A DNA stretch of 64,000 nt from the NCBI GenBank assembly GCA_030867875.1, contig JAOWCC010001589.1, positions 85,149,537 through 85,213,536 of the forward strand. Reading direction: 5' to 3'. The notes under the pieces were generated by a model. The model made no database searches. It was not told where the DNA came from and worked only from the letters and a program-made list of their open reading frames with translations. Shown here piece after piece: positions 22,400-33,336 of the stretch (positions are counted from its first letter, which is position 1; each line of letters starts with the position of its first letter). The position numbers and the translations under genes are program-made. This DNA is from Actinernus sp. WN-2022. Its lineage: Eukaryota; Cnidaria; Anthozoa; Actiniaria; Actinernidae.

Positions 22400-22930
22400 T
22401 TATTTAACAAATCGAAGAACGCTCGAGGTATTGAAAAGCGCTTTTCGATTCCAACTTCGTGCACAGTACAAAATCCAAGCAAAGGCAAAGCCAAATTTGT
22501 TTAGCGTGTTGATGACAAATGCACATGCAAAGTCCATGTCATTACCACCACAGTTCTCTGAGGAACGCCATCCACAGAAAGCCAAGTTAAAAAATGCAAT
22601 TGTCAAATGGTTGGAAACCAGTGGTGTTTGGCTTGTCACCTGACACTGTGAAACCTCTGGGATTGGTATTTGTGAATACCCTGGCTAATGCCGTGGTATA
22701 TCGACCAAAACCATACCACCCTATCAAGTCGAGGATGCCATGTACCTGATAACCTTTGTCAGTTCTCTGGGTTCCGTCATCCTGAACAGTAGAGGAAGAG
22801 GAAGCGGATTGATTCATCCTTCCTGAAGCAAGATGAGCTGAAAGAACATGGTTCTGCCCTGTACAATCTGGCTCTTGCATCCTACCTCCAAAAGGATCCA
22901 TGGACAAGTATTCGTACTGCTATTCTTTCA
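22400..22930 (+). pseudogene. Decayed unrecognised ORF
   Basis: A protein-like frame (about 22402-22640) with FRFQLRAQYKIQAKAKPN and EERHPQKAKLKNAIVKWLE runs to a stop. Protein-like sequence then continues in a second frame (TVKPLGLVFVNTLANAVVY, about 22646-22712) and a third (ALYNLALASYLQKDPWTSIR, about 22855-22914). This is the pattern of a coding sequence broken by at least two frameshifts. I do not recognise the family; in this context a transposon gene is the likeliest source. Confidence 0.35.
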
Positions 22931-23230
22931 CATAGAAAAATAAAATCTCTCTCCCAACCTGGAAAAATGGAAATGGGTGGACGCTAAACAATATTTTTTT
23001 TTTATCTGGCCTAACTGAGATGTCTTCATACTGCCTTCGGTCTCGTGCAGTGTTCATTAGTTTTCATTCATCGTACAGTCAGCGTGAGCCTGCATATATT
23101 TGTAAATAAGACCTTAAATACGACATAGGAAAACCATCGATTTGTTTTATAATATAAAATTCGATCTACGCGGTTCTGCTGCTCGAGAGTTCTTTTATAA
23201 GAAATTAATGAGTCTTTCTCCCGTAAGTAA

Positions 23231-23336
23231 TAGCGATACTTCGTGTTGATAAACATTACAATTGTTATGCTAATTTACAAACCATGTTTTCAAACGGCCG
23301 CTTTATGTCTGGTTGGCATGGCAGTAAGTATCGCTA
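23231..23336 (+). mobile_element. 106-bp MITE, TAGCGATACTT family
   Basis: The ends TAGCGATAC and GTATCGCTA, and the internal TTGATAAACATTACAATTG, match the ends of the 9584-11025 element. It is an internal-deletion derivative. Confidence 0.65.
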
Positions 23337-23368
23337 TAGATACAGTCGATACAATATGTAAGTAATAG

Positions 23369-23452
23369 ATACAGAATGAGTGGCCGTGCTTTATGGGATT
23401 TTATACAAGCGAGAGTTTGTAAATCCCATAAAGCACGGACACGAATTCTGTA
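23369..23452. repeat. Hairpin with ATACAGAAT arms
   Basis: GATACAGAATGAGTGGCCGT and its inverted copy (ACGGACACGAATTCTGTATC) flank a short loop containing CCCATAAAGCACGG and its complement. Confidence 0.6.
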
Positions 23453-23773
23453 TCTGACTTATCAAACGTCTAGGTGTATAGAGTCGTGTTTTCCGTTATT
23501 GGCGATACGACTTATTTTGGCCGAGAAAATCGAAGCAAAAGTTTATGTAAATCAGGACAAAATGTGTATCAGATTTACAGATCACTTATCGCTCAGTGAT
23601 TTCCTTTGCTTTTGTGTCATGAATTATTAATGAGTTTGATAAGTAGTGTTTACAATATGAACGACCGAACCGATACAATTCGGACATGAATATTGTAATG
23701 TACTTATGAAATGAACTGTACAAAATTGAAAAGCAATTCAGAAAATTTGATAAAAAGTGAGATGAATTGGGTG

Positions 23774-23918
23774 CTATAGCGATACTTGCGTTACTGCCAC
23801 ATTAATGTGCAAACAAGAGATCCATTGGTTCCTGACACAAAGCTTAAGCGGCCTTTTGAAATCATGGTTGGCACATTAGCGTAACAATTATGTTTATCAA
23901 CACGAAATATCGCTATAG
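23774..23918 (-). mobile_element. 145-bp MITE, TAGCGATACTT family, reverse orientation
   Basis: CTATAGCGATAC and the inverted end ATCGCTATAG bound the copy. Internal TAACAATTATGTTTATCAAC corresponds to the complement of the left end of the 9584 element. Confidence 0.6.
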
Positions 23919-24078
23919 TTTGTATCACAAACATCCACAGCCTGCACAAAAACAGGTTCCACATCGGAGAGACGGTCTGTATGCATTAATACAGGAGTTC
24001 TACTGTCTTCTCCGGCCGGGGTAGGGGAGGTCAGTGATTGCCTGTGAGAGCCTGTGAGACCTCCCACCCCTCCCCTCA

Positions 24079-25233
24079 CCAGTTTGGTGATCTCTTTGAG
24101 ATGACAGTGGTTATTTCCATGTTAGAGATCCCAGTTTGGTGATCTCTTTGAGATGACAGTGGTTATGTTCATGTTAGAGATCCCAATTTGCTGATCTCTT
24201 TGAGATGACTGTGGTTATGTTCATGTTAGAGATCCCAATTTGCTGATCTCTTTGAGATGACAGTGGTTATTTCCATGTTAGAGATCCCAGTTTGCTGATC
24301 TCTTTGAGATGACAGTGGTTATTTTCATGTTAGAGATCCCAGTTTGCTGATCTCTTTGAGATGACAGTGGTTATTTTCATGTTAGAGATCGGCCCAGTTT
24401 GGTGATCTCTTTGAGATGACAGTGGTTATTTTCATGTTAGAGATCCCAGTTTGCTGATCTCTTTGAGATGACAGTGGTTATTTCCATGTTAGAGATCCCA
24501 GTTTGCTGATCTCTTTGAGATGACAGTGGTTATTTCCATGTTAGAGATCCCAGTTTGCTGATCTCTTTGAGATGACAGTGGTTATTTCCATGTTAGAGAT
24601 CGCAGTTTGCTGATCTCTTTGAGATGACAGTGGTTATTTCCATGTTAGAGATCCCAGTTTGCTGATCTCTTTGAGATGACAGTGGTTATTTCCATGTTAG
24701 AGATCCCAGTTTACTGATCTCTTTGAGATGACAGTGGTTATTTCCATGTTAGAGATCCCAGTTTGCTGATCTCTTTGAGATGACAGTGGTTATTTCCATG
24801 TTAGAGATCACAGTTTGCTGATCTCTTTGAGATGACAGTGGTTATTTCCATGTTAGAGATCCCAGTTTACTGATCTCTTTGAGATGACAGTGGTTATTTC
24901 CATGTTAGAGATCCCAGTTTACTGATCTCTTTCAGATGACGGTGGTTATTTTCATGTTAGAGATGCCAGTTTGGTGATCTCTTTGAGATGACTGATTATT
25001 TCCATGTTAGAGATCCCAGTTTGGTGATCTCTTTGAGATGACAGTGGTTATGTTCATGTTAGAGATCCCAATTTGCTGATCTCTTTGAGATGGCAGTGGT
25101 TATCATGTTAGAGATCCCAGTTTGCTGATCTCTTTGAGATGACAGTGGTTATTTTCATGTTAGAGATCCCAGTTTGGTGATCTCTTTGAGATGGCAGTGG
25201 TTATCATGTTAGAGATCCCAGTTTGCTGATCTA
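24079..25233 (+). repeat. 52-bp tandem repeat array, about 22 copies
   Basis: The unit contains TTTGCTGATCTCTTTGAGAT, then GACAGTGGTTATTTCCATG and TTAGAGATC. Copies are nearly identical, with a few short deletions (about 24990, 25095 and 25200) and a GGC insertion near 24391. Each unit has a small hairpin (ATCTC-TTT-GAGAT). The array is flanked by unrelated sequence. Confidence 0.92.
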
Positions 25234-26640
25234 AAAAATCATCACGTGTGAATAAGGTGTATTCTAATAGAGCTTTTTAAAATAGCTGCATTTGAATCGA
25301 TCCGCTGATTTATTAGATTTCAATGTGCCATCTCGAAATTACGAGAGCTTAATAGCTTATTCAAATTAAATTCGCACTAATTAGTTCGTATGTAAAACAA
25401 GTTAAGAGTCGTTAATTTAGAAAGCGATATTTCTGACGCTCTTTATAATTGTGTTCCGGTGTAAAAGAGTCACGTGACCATTGACATATTTGTGAAAACA
25501 AATTAAAACTAACATTTAGCTTGATTATGAAAATATAATCAACTCCTCATCCCAGTACCAAGGGATTAATTATTCAATTCTTTAGCTTGTTTGGGGTCTT
25601 TTTATTCAGTGTTTTCGAGCGGTTTTGATTTCATTTCGCAGACAGTGAAAAAAATACACAAGGCTAGCAGGATAACTAGCTGATAGTTGAGCAGTCGTAG
25701 TATCACCCCAGCAACAACCAATATCAGCCAACGATGCATACTAATAAGACTTTGACAAATGAATCTGCTCCAATGTTTTGCATGTTAAATATCAGGTTCT
25801 GTTATTTTCTTGCCCACTTCGCTCGTTTTCATTTGTCATAACAAACTGAGAAGAATGAACGGTGTTATCCTAACATATCTTTACTGGTAACATCGCTACA
25901 AATGTGAAACTGAAGTTACTGGGAAAGGATGATTTTTCCTTTGGTTTCAGGTGAGATTCATCAGTGATGAGATTGAACTTGATCATATAATGATATATGG
26001 TTGAGTGTGACTTGTTCTTTAATAGTTCGAAAGACTGTTTCTTGGTTGTCTTGTCAGATCCGTTTTGTTTTGTTACCAAAATACAAACCGGCTGATTCAT
26101 GACCTATTAAAACACCGGAAGCTCAGTATGTTTCTCGTAGTCTACTGGTCTTAGCTTTTCCGTTGTCCTCGTCATTTTCCTAACGTAATTAATCGGTTAA
26201 AAACGTCAGTATGCGTTGCAAGTATATTAGAATCGTTCGCTTACCATTAGTTTGTTATCCTCGTCATATCCACTTGATCATCTTAGCTTTACTGAGTCCC
26301 ACACTATTGCTTCCTTCCTTATTTTCAAATCAGGTTTTCACACAATAAAACACCAGTTTTACTCAAGGTAAATACCACCTTTTTTAAACACTCGGATGCA
26401 GAAATCAGTCGACTGAAAACACTTAGAAAGCAAATTAAACTCATTCATATCCTGCCACCGCCCTCTTGGCGCCATTCGAAATGCTCCTGTTAGTTTCCAC
26501 AATTTCAATATATATTTTTGTCAAACCTCAGGTTCAGCCAGGGCCGGGGTTTAGAGTATAGTGATATCCAAGGGTTTTTAAATTGAGTATACAGTATTCA
26601 ATTTTGGAGTTTTCTGGTATAAAGTATACCGCATGATATT
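25234..26640. other. Intergenic, nothing recognised
   Basis: AT-rich sequence without convincing ORFs, RNA genes or repeats by eye. A 76-codon minus ORF at 25870-26100 has no recognisable features. Confidence 0.5.
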
Positions 26641-26654
26641 GACATGATTTGAAT

Positions 26655-26870
26655 GTCACAAAGTCTTCTGGAGCTCTCTCAGAAATCTTACTAATTTGGG
26701 TAATTTTTAAAAATCGATTAAAAAGGTATTTAGGTATACAGCTACCTTTTTTTATAATTCAATTTTTATTAGAAACAAAAAAACTTACAACTTACAATAA
26801 CAAGACAAACAATACGAAAAAAAGGAAAGAAAAAAGAAAAGAAAAAATTACAGTCTGTTGAAATTACTAT
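26655..26870 (+). pseudogene. LINE ORF2 3'-end scrap
   Basis: In the frame reading TGG AGC TCT, the sequence gives WSSLRNLTNLGNF, a stop, and then KSIKKVFRYT. This resembles the terminal W-x-SL...F-K-x-x-LKKYL segment of LINE ORF2 proteins. It is short and diverged. Confidence 0.35.
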
Positions 26871-27591
26871 TTAGATGTGGCTTCTATCTTACCTTACTCA
26901 TAAAACTCAGCGTACATTCACTTTTTCAATCTTACACTCTGAAGAAAACAATAAATCTATTCGGAAATTCAAGTAAACTTACATTTGCCTCTTGTAGTTT
27001 TTACTAATTATATGTTTAAGGAATAAGATAAAGTGATTCAATATTAACAGTATACACGTTACACGTAGTATACATGGCCGAGGCTGAAAACTGAATTCTA
27101 AAGTGACCTCTAGGCTACAGCTTTTATAACTCTACTTACTAATTAGTAAAATAAATCGTCAGGAAAATTAAAACCACTGTCTCCTTTTTCGAATTATATG
27201 ATTTTTCAGACCATGATATTTGGTTTATGCTAACAATTCACGCAAAAGGCGTGTTCCTGCTAAAATTATTACATAATTTATTCTATAAAATCGTTAAAAA
27301 AACATAGTTTCTAAAGTTTAGAAGAAATCGCAACGAGAGTATGAAATAAATGTCGTTAACAACATTAATTATTTAGTGAATTTATTAGTAAATTGGAGCA
27401 TATATTTCCAGTTATTTTTTTTTCTAAAATAACTTTCTCCGTTGTGCCATAATGACATGCAGATGTTCTTAGAAACCGATAAAAACCTTTGTCGCATTAG
27501 TCCTTCTGCTTTACCTTGGCTGGACAGAAATAGCTAGAGAGAGAGCTGTATCACAAAGATTAAAAAGGTTTTTAAAAAAAAGGTTTTGTTC

Positions 27592-27715
27592 AATGGCTGC
27601 GTTGCCAGCGTGGTCGTCCTGATGGTGTAGTGGTTAACACATCGGACTAGTATAGCGAGGCCGTGGGTTCGAATCCCACTCAGGGCATATTTTTCTCTTT
27701 CATCTTTATTCTGAT
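27592..27715 (+). repeat. tRNA-like sequence (AGT anticodon position) in a short repeat, copy 1
   Basis: Positions 27616-27687 fold like a tRNA. There is a 7-bp acceptor stem (GTCCTGA / TCAGGGC), a GTGT/ACAC D-stem, and a T-arm GTGGGTTCGAATCCCAC with a perfect B-box. The anticodon loop CTAGTAT would read AGT (Thr). The anticodon stem has two mismatches. The same flanks (GGCTGCGTTGCCAGCGT before, CTTTATTCTGATT after) accompany copy 2 at 28053-28177. This points to a tRNA-derived SINE or a duplicated tRNA block rather than a clean functional gene. Confidence 0.55.
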
Positions 27716-27725
27716 TGTGTATATG

Positions 27726-27965
27726 TACAGTCAATGCCAAAAAGGTTGTCCAGCAGAACATAATATAATACTATAATATCCATTGTTTTGGGCTATTGTC
27801 TAGAACAAGACAGTCAATGCCAAAAAGGTTGTCCAGCAGAACATAATATAATACTTTAATATCCATTGTTTTGGCCTATTGTCTTGTTCTAGACAATAGC
27901 CCAAAAAATGGATATTATAGTATTATATTATGTTCTGCTGGACAACCTTTTTGGCATTGACTGTG
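27726..27965. mobile_element. Palindromic MITE with CAGTCAATGCC ends and an internal direct duplication
   Basis: CAGTCAATGCCAAAAAGGTT at 27728 is inverted at the right end (CTTTTTGGCATTGACTG). The left arm is present twice in tandem (27728-27810 and 27811-27893) before the single inverted right arm. The ends resemble Tc1/mariner MITEs, but the right flank is TG rather than TA. Confidence 0.65.
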
Positions 27966-28052
27966 TATATATATATATATATATATATCTCGACCCAGAA
28001 AGAGAAAATGCCGGGAGTACCCACGGTTACGTTCCACAATGACACCATCAAC

Positions 28053-28177
28053 TGGCTGCGTTGCCAGCGTAGTTGGTCCTGATGGTGTAGTGGTAACACA
28101 GCGGACTAGTATGCCGAGGCCGTGGGTTCAAATCCCACTCAGGGCACATATTTTCTCTTTCACCTTTATTCTGATTA
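28053..28177 (+). repeat. tRNA-like repeat, copy 2
   Basis: Positions 28076-28146 repeat the tRNA-like body of copy 1, with one base lost in the D-loop (GTGGTAACAC), changes in the anticodon stem, and GTTCAAATCC in the T-arm. The shared flanks on both sides show that the whole block of about 125 bp was copied. Confidence 0.55.
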
Positions 28178-28688
28178 TATATATATATCATACTAATAAG
28201 TAATTCTGAGAAGGTTGAGAGTTTGTCATTACTTGCAGATAGTACCGTAATGACGAGATATGCCGCTTACACATTTAGCTCTGGTCATGCAAAACTCTAT
28301 AAATTAAGATTTCTATAACATAGTACCATTTGAAACTCTCCGAACCAAACTTCACAATATCACTAACGTCGGCGTACTCAGTTACAACCGATGTCAGAGT
28401 TACGTGCATAGGCGGTGTTTCAAGTTTTTGAGACAGTCATTCGGCATAATCATTAGACACTCGTTCTGTGCAAATTTCCGCTACTTCTGGACGACAATGC
28501 ATGTTGGCGAAGTCTGTCGAGTACTTGATCCATGATAAACCAGTGAGCCTGGTTGCGAAGTATGTCGAATGTTGTGTTGAATGATTGCGCTATGCACGAC
28601 TCTAAAGTGACCCCATTCAAATATGATTCACCATTTGTGCATTTATAATGTCCATAGTTAACATGTTTTCTGTGTCAATTCAATCCAG

Positions 28689-28769
28689 GTTACATCCCAG
28701 CGCTATCGTTCCTAGGCCTGATATTCCTATTATTGATAGGACTGCTGGGAATGTATTACTGCCCCCAGT
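28689..28769 (+). pseudogene. Duplicated transmembrane exon start (alternative or decoy) of the synaptotagmin-like gene
   Basis: A tandem duplication of about 160 bp copies the 3' end of the intron, the splice acceptor (CCAG at 28685-28688) and the first 26 or so codons of the exon at 28849. Spliced here in the same phase, the reading would give the same membrane segment and then stop after MYYCPQ (TGA at 28769-28771), just past the helix. The result would be a truncated protein without the C2 domain. Whether it is used is unknown. Confidence 0.55.
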
Positions 28770-28848
28770 GACCCCATTCAAATATGATTCGCCATTTGTG
28801 CATTTATAATGTCCATAGTTAAATGTTTTCTGTGTTAATTCAATGCAG

Positions 28849-29618
28849 GTTACATCCCAGCGCTATCGTTCCTAGGCCTGATATTCCTACTATTGATAGG
28901 ACTGCTGGGAATGTATTATTGCCTAACACGTGACCTGTGTCCGTGTACGCAAGCCGAGGCAGACAAGACGGGATATGAAGAGTTACAAGTAGGTGAAGAT
29001 ACAGACGAGGAACGAGCGCGCACCCCTCTACCACCTAAAAAGATTATTCCCAGCAATGTATCAGACGAGGTTCATAGTGTAGATGGCAGCGTTAAACCGT
29101 TATCCGCTTACGGAGATGTACAAACTGATACAGGGGATTTCTCGGACGCGGAAGTTGGTTCTTTTACAACTATTGATCAAGGTGGTGGTAGTGTTGGTGG
29201 AACGCCATTACTTCTAGGAAAAGTAAAACTAGCAGCGGAGTATTTTCCTGATGTTGGTCGAGTCGGGTTTTCGATCGCTGAAGCACAAAATATCCCATCA
29301 AAGGGAAAGGGCGGAGGCACGCAGGTCAGATTTCACGTGGTTCTTCTGCCAGGCAAAAAGCAGCGCTTCAAGACCAAGTCGCACAGAACGCCGAATCCCA
29401 AATTTCGAGAGACGTTTGTGTTTGATCGTCTCGTCAAGGAGGACTTGTATAGGCTAGCGGTGCGCCTAAGACTCTACGGTCAAAGTGGAGTGTCCAAAGA
29501 GAAGTTGATCGGCGAAGTCAACCTACAAATGGCAGATATCGCACAGGCTTCTGGGTACAGGTTGGAATGTTGGAGGGATATCGTACGACCGAAGCCACCG
29601 GGAACGATGCCACCTTAA
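28849..29618 (+). CDS. Synaptotagmin-14/16-like membrane protein with one C2 domain, terminal exon
   Basis: The exon opens after TTCAATGCAG, taking one base from an upstream exon not found in this window. It encodes a membrane helix (ALSFLGLIFLLLIGLLGMYYC), a cysteine-containing juxtamembrane stretch (DLCPC), an acidic linker, and a C2 domain from about GKVKLAAEYF onward. Landmarks VVLLPGKKQRFKTK, PKFRETFVFD, VRLRLYG and KEKLIGEV match the C2A pattern of Syt14/16, the calcium-independent members. The acidic calcium-binding loop residues of classical C2 domains are largely absent, which agrees. The frame ends with TAA at 29616-29618 after a single C2 domain, whereas Syt14/16 have two. It probably acts in membrane trafficking; this is inferred from the family. 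Confidence 0.78.
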
Positions 29619-29752
29619 TGGCGGGAAATTATATGACGTAACGCCGACGTTACTTCTAATGATGGGAAATTAGCTTACTAGTGAATATTTTAGCGAGAAA
29701 TAGTCCACAGTGCGCAGATTGTAAGATTGGGGAAATCATTTGGTATTATTAT

Positions 29753-30033
29753 GGGCCAATGAACCATTTAACTTCTTAGGGCGGGGGTGTTTTCAGAAAA
29801 AAATGTCCTGCAGTTGACTTTTTGCAAAAAAAATGTCTTACAAAGGAGAAAAAGCGAAAATAAATATCGTGCACGCAGCTTTGGGCAAGAAAAAAAAGGC
29901 CGAATTAAAGTGGGAAAAAATACACGTATTACCTAGGAAAAGAATCGTACCATCCGAGGGTTGAATAAATAAATTACATGCACACACTGGATCACCCACC
30001 CCTCCCCCTAAGAAGTTAAATGGTTGCCCATTA
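29753..30033. mobile_element. TIR element (MITE) with AACCATTTAACTTCTTAGGG ends
   Basis: The left arm AACCATTTAACTTCTTAGGG near 29761 is inverted near 30010-30030 (CCCTAAGAAGTTAAATGGTT), next to a G-run or C-run. The interior is purine-rich and noncoding. Confidence 0.55.
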
Positions 30034-31197
30034 AGTCGAGATAGTAGCAGTGTGTGGTACAAACTACATTGGGAGTTGGAGGGAAATTTTGTAAGTTGTT
30101 TTCAATGTCGGTCAACGTGAACCATGTCAGCACATGGATTGGGTTCACATGGACAACAATGTGCAGAACTTCAATGGCAAAAACAATTTGCGTAAAAACG
30201 TGACCCACTATTCCCTGATTTCCTATGGTAAATAGTCCTTTTTTCAAAATCACGTGATTTTTTATTACTGCTGACCAAATATAGTGAAGGCTGGTATTGG
30301 AAGGACAACGTTTTCAATATGGTGGAACCACCTTCAGTCACAAGTACGAATAAGCAGCAGTTGAAATGAAAAGGTCCATGATGACCGAGCACTTGGTCGC
30401 CGAGATCGCAGTCATATTGAAATATGTCCTTCCAGTACGAGTCATGTCACGTGATTCAGTTTGAAAAAGGCCAAGACCAACTTGCAATTTTTGAAATTAA
30501 TAGTCCGTAGTCTATTTACATTTCATATCAATTCACTGTAAAGTGATGGTGTTTAGCCGAAATATTTTTCACACCATTTTCTCTTTTCTCTCATGCACTG
30601 TCGTTTTCAATCCGAACGAAATCGAAGTACAATCTACGGGGATGTGAAACATTAGACTCTGAATTTATAGCTATATCAGACTACTACTTATAGTTAGTAG
30701 GAACTAAAAAAACGATACTGAGTTCAGTTAAATATATGTTATATTCGACTGTATCTTGAGTGGAATATTTTTTCTTAAAGTACGTCACAAACGCGTTATT
30801 TGTGATCCAGCGATCTGTGCAATCGTACAATCAGTCTTTGTGATTTGTTAAACTTTTATAGATTGCCTTGTCAAAGCACTGATACTTCGCTGGCTGGAAT
30901 ATTAATTTCGGCGGTCAGTGTTTATAATCCTTTTCTAAAGACCCGTTGTCGATTTCCTTGCTTTGACAAATAATCTATAAAATGCGTAGCAAGCGATTTT
31001 ACCACAATCCTTTGCGGATTAAGAATTGGTTACTTTTACCTTTAAGTTTATTAATAATAATAAAAACCTGCAGCCATGTTGGACAGCGGTATCGACTGTC
31101 CTGGTCACGTGACCTCGTGCTTCAAAGCCAGTAATCCAGACCAGGCCCCAATGGATTAAGGGTAATTATTGGTTTGAATTTTCAGCAATACGATATT
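30034..31197. other. Intergenic, nothing recognised
   Basis: No convincing genes. Short minus ORFs (30008-30392) partly overlap the preceding element and match nothing known. Confidence 0.45.
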
Positions 31198-31363
31198 TGC
31201 ATTATGACGTCATTTTACTACAACTACCAGAATACTTTTCGAATTCTTTTTCTCATTCAGATTTATCAACTCCTTTGATAATACCAAGACAATGGTCCAC
31301 ATTAAAGGAACAAAAGAATCCGCGCAAAGAGTTCTGGTAGTTGTAGTATGTGACGTCATCATG
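31198..31363. repeat. Inverted repeat with CTACAACTACCAGAA arms
   Basis: TGACGTCATTTTACTACAAC followed by TACCAGAA is inverted as TTCTGGTAGTTGTAGTATGT followed by GACGTCA. Both arms carry a TGACGTCA (CRE-like) palindrome. It may be the inner part of a larger foldback. Confidence 0.5.
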
Positions 31364-31445
31364 CGCGTGTCCTATTCTAGCGGCAAAGGATTATGGTAAA
31401 CTCGACAAGTCACGATCGTGTATAGCTCAATCTTGACTATGTATG

Positions 31446-31577
31446 GGTTAATGAATGTCCACTCGTGTGATATGGGATTTATCATCTTGAGTAATGCTTA
31501 ACGGCTACGAGGGCGAAGCCAGAGAGCTTTACGAGCGATGATAAATCCCATATCACACGAGTGGACATTCATTAACC
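31446..31577. mobile_element. 132-bp hairpin with 41-bp perfect arms
   Basis: GGTTAATGAATGTCCACTCG at the left end is exactly inverted at the right end, and the identity continues through GTGTGATATGGGATTTATCATC. The loop is about 50 bp. Confidence 0.7.
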
Positions 31578-32010
31578 AATTTATCTTATACCGTTTAACC
31601 CAGAGCAGGTACTAATTATCACCACTTACATACGTAATTCAGTGGGTATGGGGATTTATCCCATCACTTGCAACAAAGGATTTTGGGTGTGGCAAACGCT
31701 AATGATATACATGAATTTGTCTCGGACATCCAAGGATAAGTCTGCCAGACTGAAGGGTTACTTCACGTTAAATATATATACTTTTTTTACTTTACAATAA
31801 GGTTTAGTCGAGAGATAATTGAAACACTCGTAATTTTCCTCCTTCCACGAAGATATTGAAAATTCGTCATTTAATACGATTCAAAAATTAACAAGCAATA
31901 CCTAATTATGTAACTATAGGAATAATGTTGTACCGTCTGTTATTGGTCAACGTATATGTAATTAGCGACTGAGGCCCGATTCAAACGTCTAAAATTTCAT
32001 GCGCCGAACG

Positions 32011-32212
32011 CAATTGCCCACTTCCGAGATATATCCCTCACTTCCTACATACCAATGAATCAATACGAGGCTCCGTGCATAATGCTCAGTTGTTCACGAC
32101 AAGACAAAATCACTTCTGTAGTTTGTTACGAACGACTGAGCATTATGCACGGAGCCTCGTATTGATTTATTGGTATGTAGGAAGTGAGGCATATCTCGGA
32201 AGTGGGCCATTG
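32011..32212. mobile_element. 202-bp foldback MITE
   Basis: Arms of about 78 bp share CACTTCCGAGATAT, CTCACTTCCTACATACCAAT and GAGGCTCCGTGCATAATGCT in inverted orientation, with a short loop. The ORF called across it (32075-32338) is an artefact. Confidence 0.7.
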
Positions 32213-32629
32213 AAACAAAAGATAATTCGGCGGCTTCTTTTAATCAAAAGTTCGACGTTTGAAGCGGGCCTTATAAATTCTATTTTTTTAACTGGAATGG
32301 TTCAGTATTCTGAAGTTTGTCAAAGCAATAATAAATGAAGGAAACGAATGTGTGTTTTTTTCATGTCAATAGATAACTGATATATATAGACCCACTCGAA
32401 AAATAACGTCCAATTTCAATAAATTAAACCAGTAACAGGATCGTGCACAGTTATACAAATCCTTTGTTTATTTGGCAAATAGGTGGCCGGCCAGTTGAAA
32501 CAAAAGACATGATCTTGAAAGTAACATAACTATTGTTGAGCACTGACTAGCATACACGTGAAAACGATAAATACGGCAACGTGAATACTAGCCTAGTCAG
32601 TCCAGGCGATAGCTATTTAAATAGCTGGT

Positions 32630-32842
32630 ATTACAGTGTCGTCTACGAATAGCAGTTTCAGCGGTATTGACCCGAACGCTTTACTTCGATGTAATGAAGC
32701 GCCATCGAAAGCATCCTTCCATTGTATGACACCAACACCCTCTTAAACAAGCACGACCGAGTTTGAATAGTATTTCATTACATCGAAGTGAGGCGTTCGG
32801 GTCAATACCGCTGAAACTGCTATTCGTAGGCGCAACTGTAAT
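32630..32842. mobile_element. 213-bp foldback MITE
   Basis: Arms sharing CTACGAATAGCAGTTTCAGC and GGTATTGACCCGAACGC lie at 32643 onward and, inverted, up to 32830. No gene is present. The ORFs on both strands here are repeat artefacts. Confidence 0.65.
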
Positions 32843-33336
32843 AGCAGCTTTTCGCCGCCACTTTTCGAATGGGTCAATTTCTGCCTCTTGGCAGAACCTG
32901 TGTATGTATTTTAAGTGCCCAAGGTCTATCATTAATATCGATTCTACATCGGCAATGTGATATGTGAATAGTACAATATTTCTTGTTTTGAGTGCTGCAT
33001 CGATGACTGTTTCTAATATGCTAATGTATGACGTCATCCTAGTAGGCATAATTTATTGCTGCACAGCGAGCGGACCACCAGTTCTAATCTGTATTTGGAA
33101 GTAACGATCGAGATTCGTTCAGCCTCGATTTCATTTTACAGATAATCCTTTGTGGTAGCCTCGATTTCGTTTTAACAATCCTTTGCGCTTGCTGGGTTTG
33201 CTGTTACTGTTAGCTGCGCTTCGCCAATCGGGAAACAACTATTTCTTTATTCAGCTATTGAGATTCAGATTCAACTTGTGACATTTAAGGCAATTCATTC
33301 CTTGAATTAACTCTACTAATCTTAATTGCTGGGACG

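Noticed and set aside
27616..27687. Functional tRNA-Thr(AGT) gene
   Set aside because: Acceptor, D and T arms fit, but the anticodon stem has mismatches and the block is duplicated with its flanks, so a tRNA-derived repeat is more likely.
32075..33049. ORFs on both strands across foldback repeats
   Set aside because: Open frames arise from palindromic arms; the same arms give mirrored peptides.
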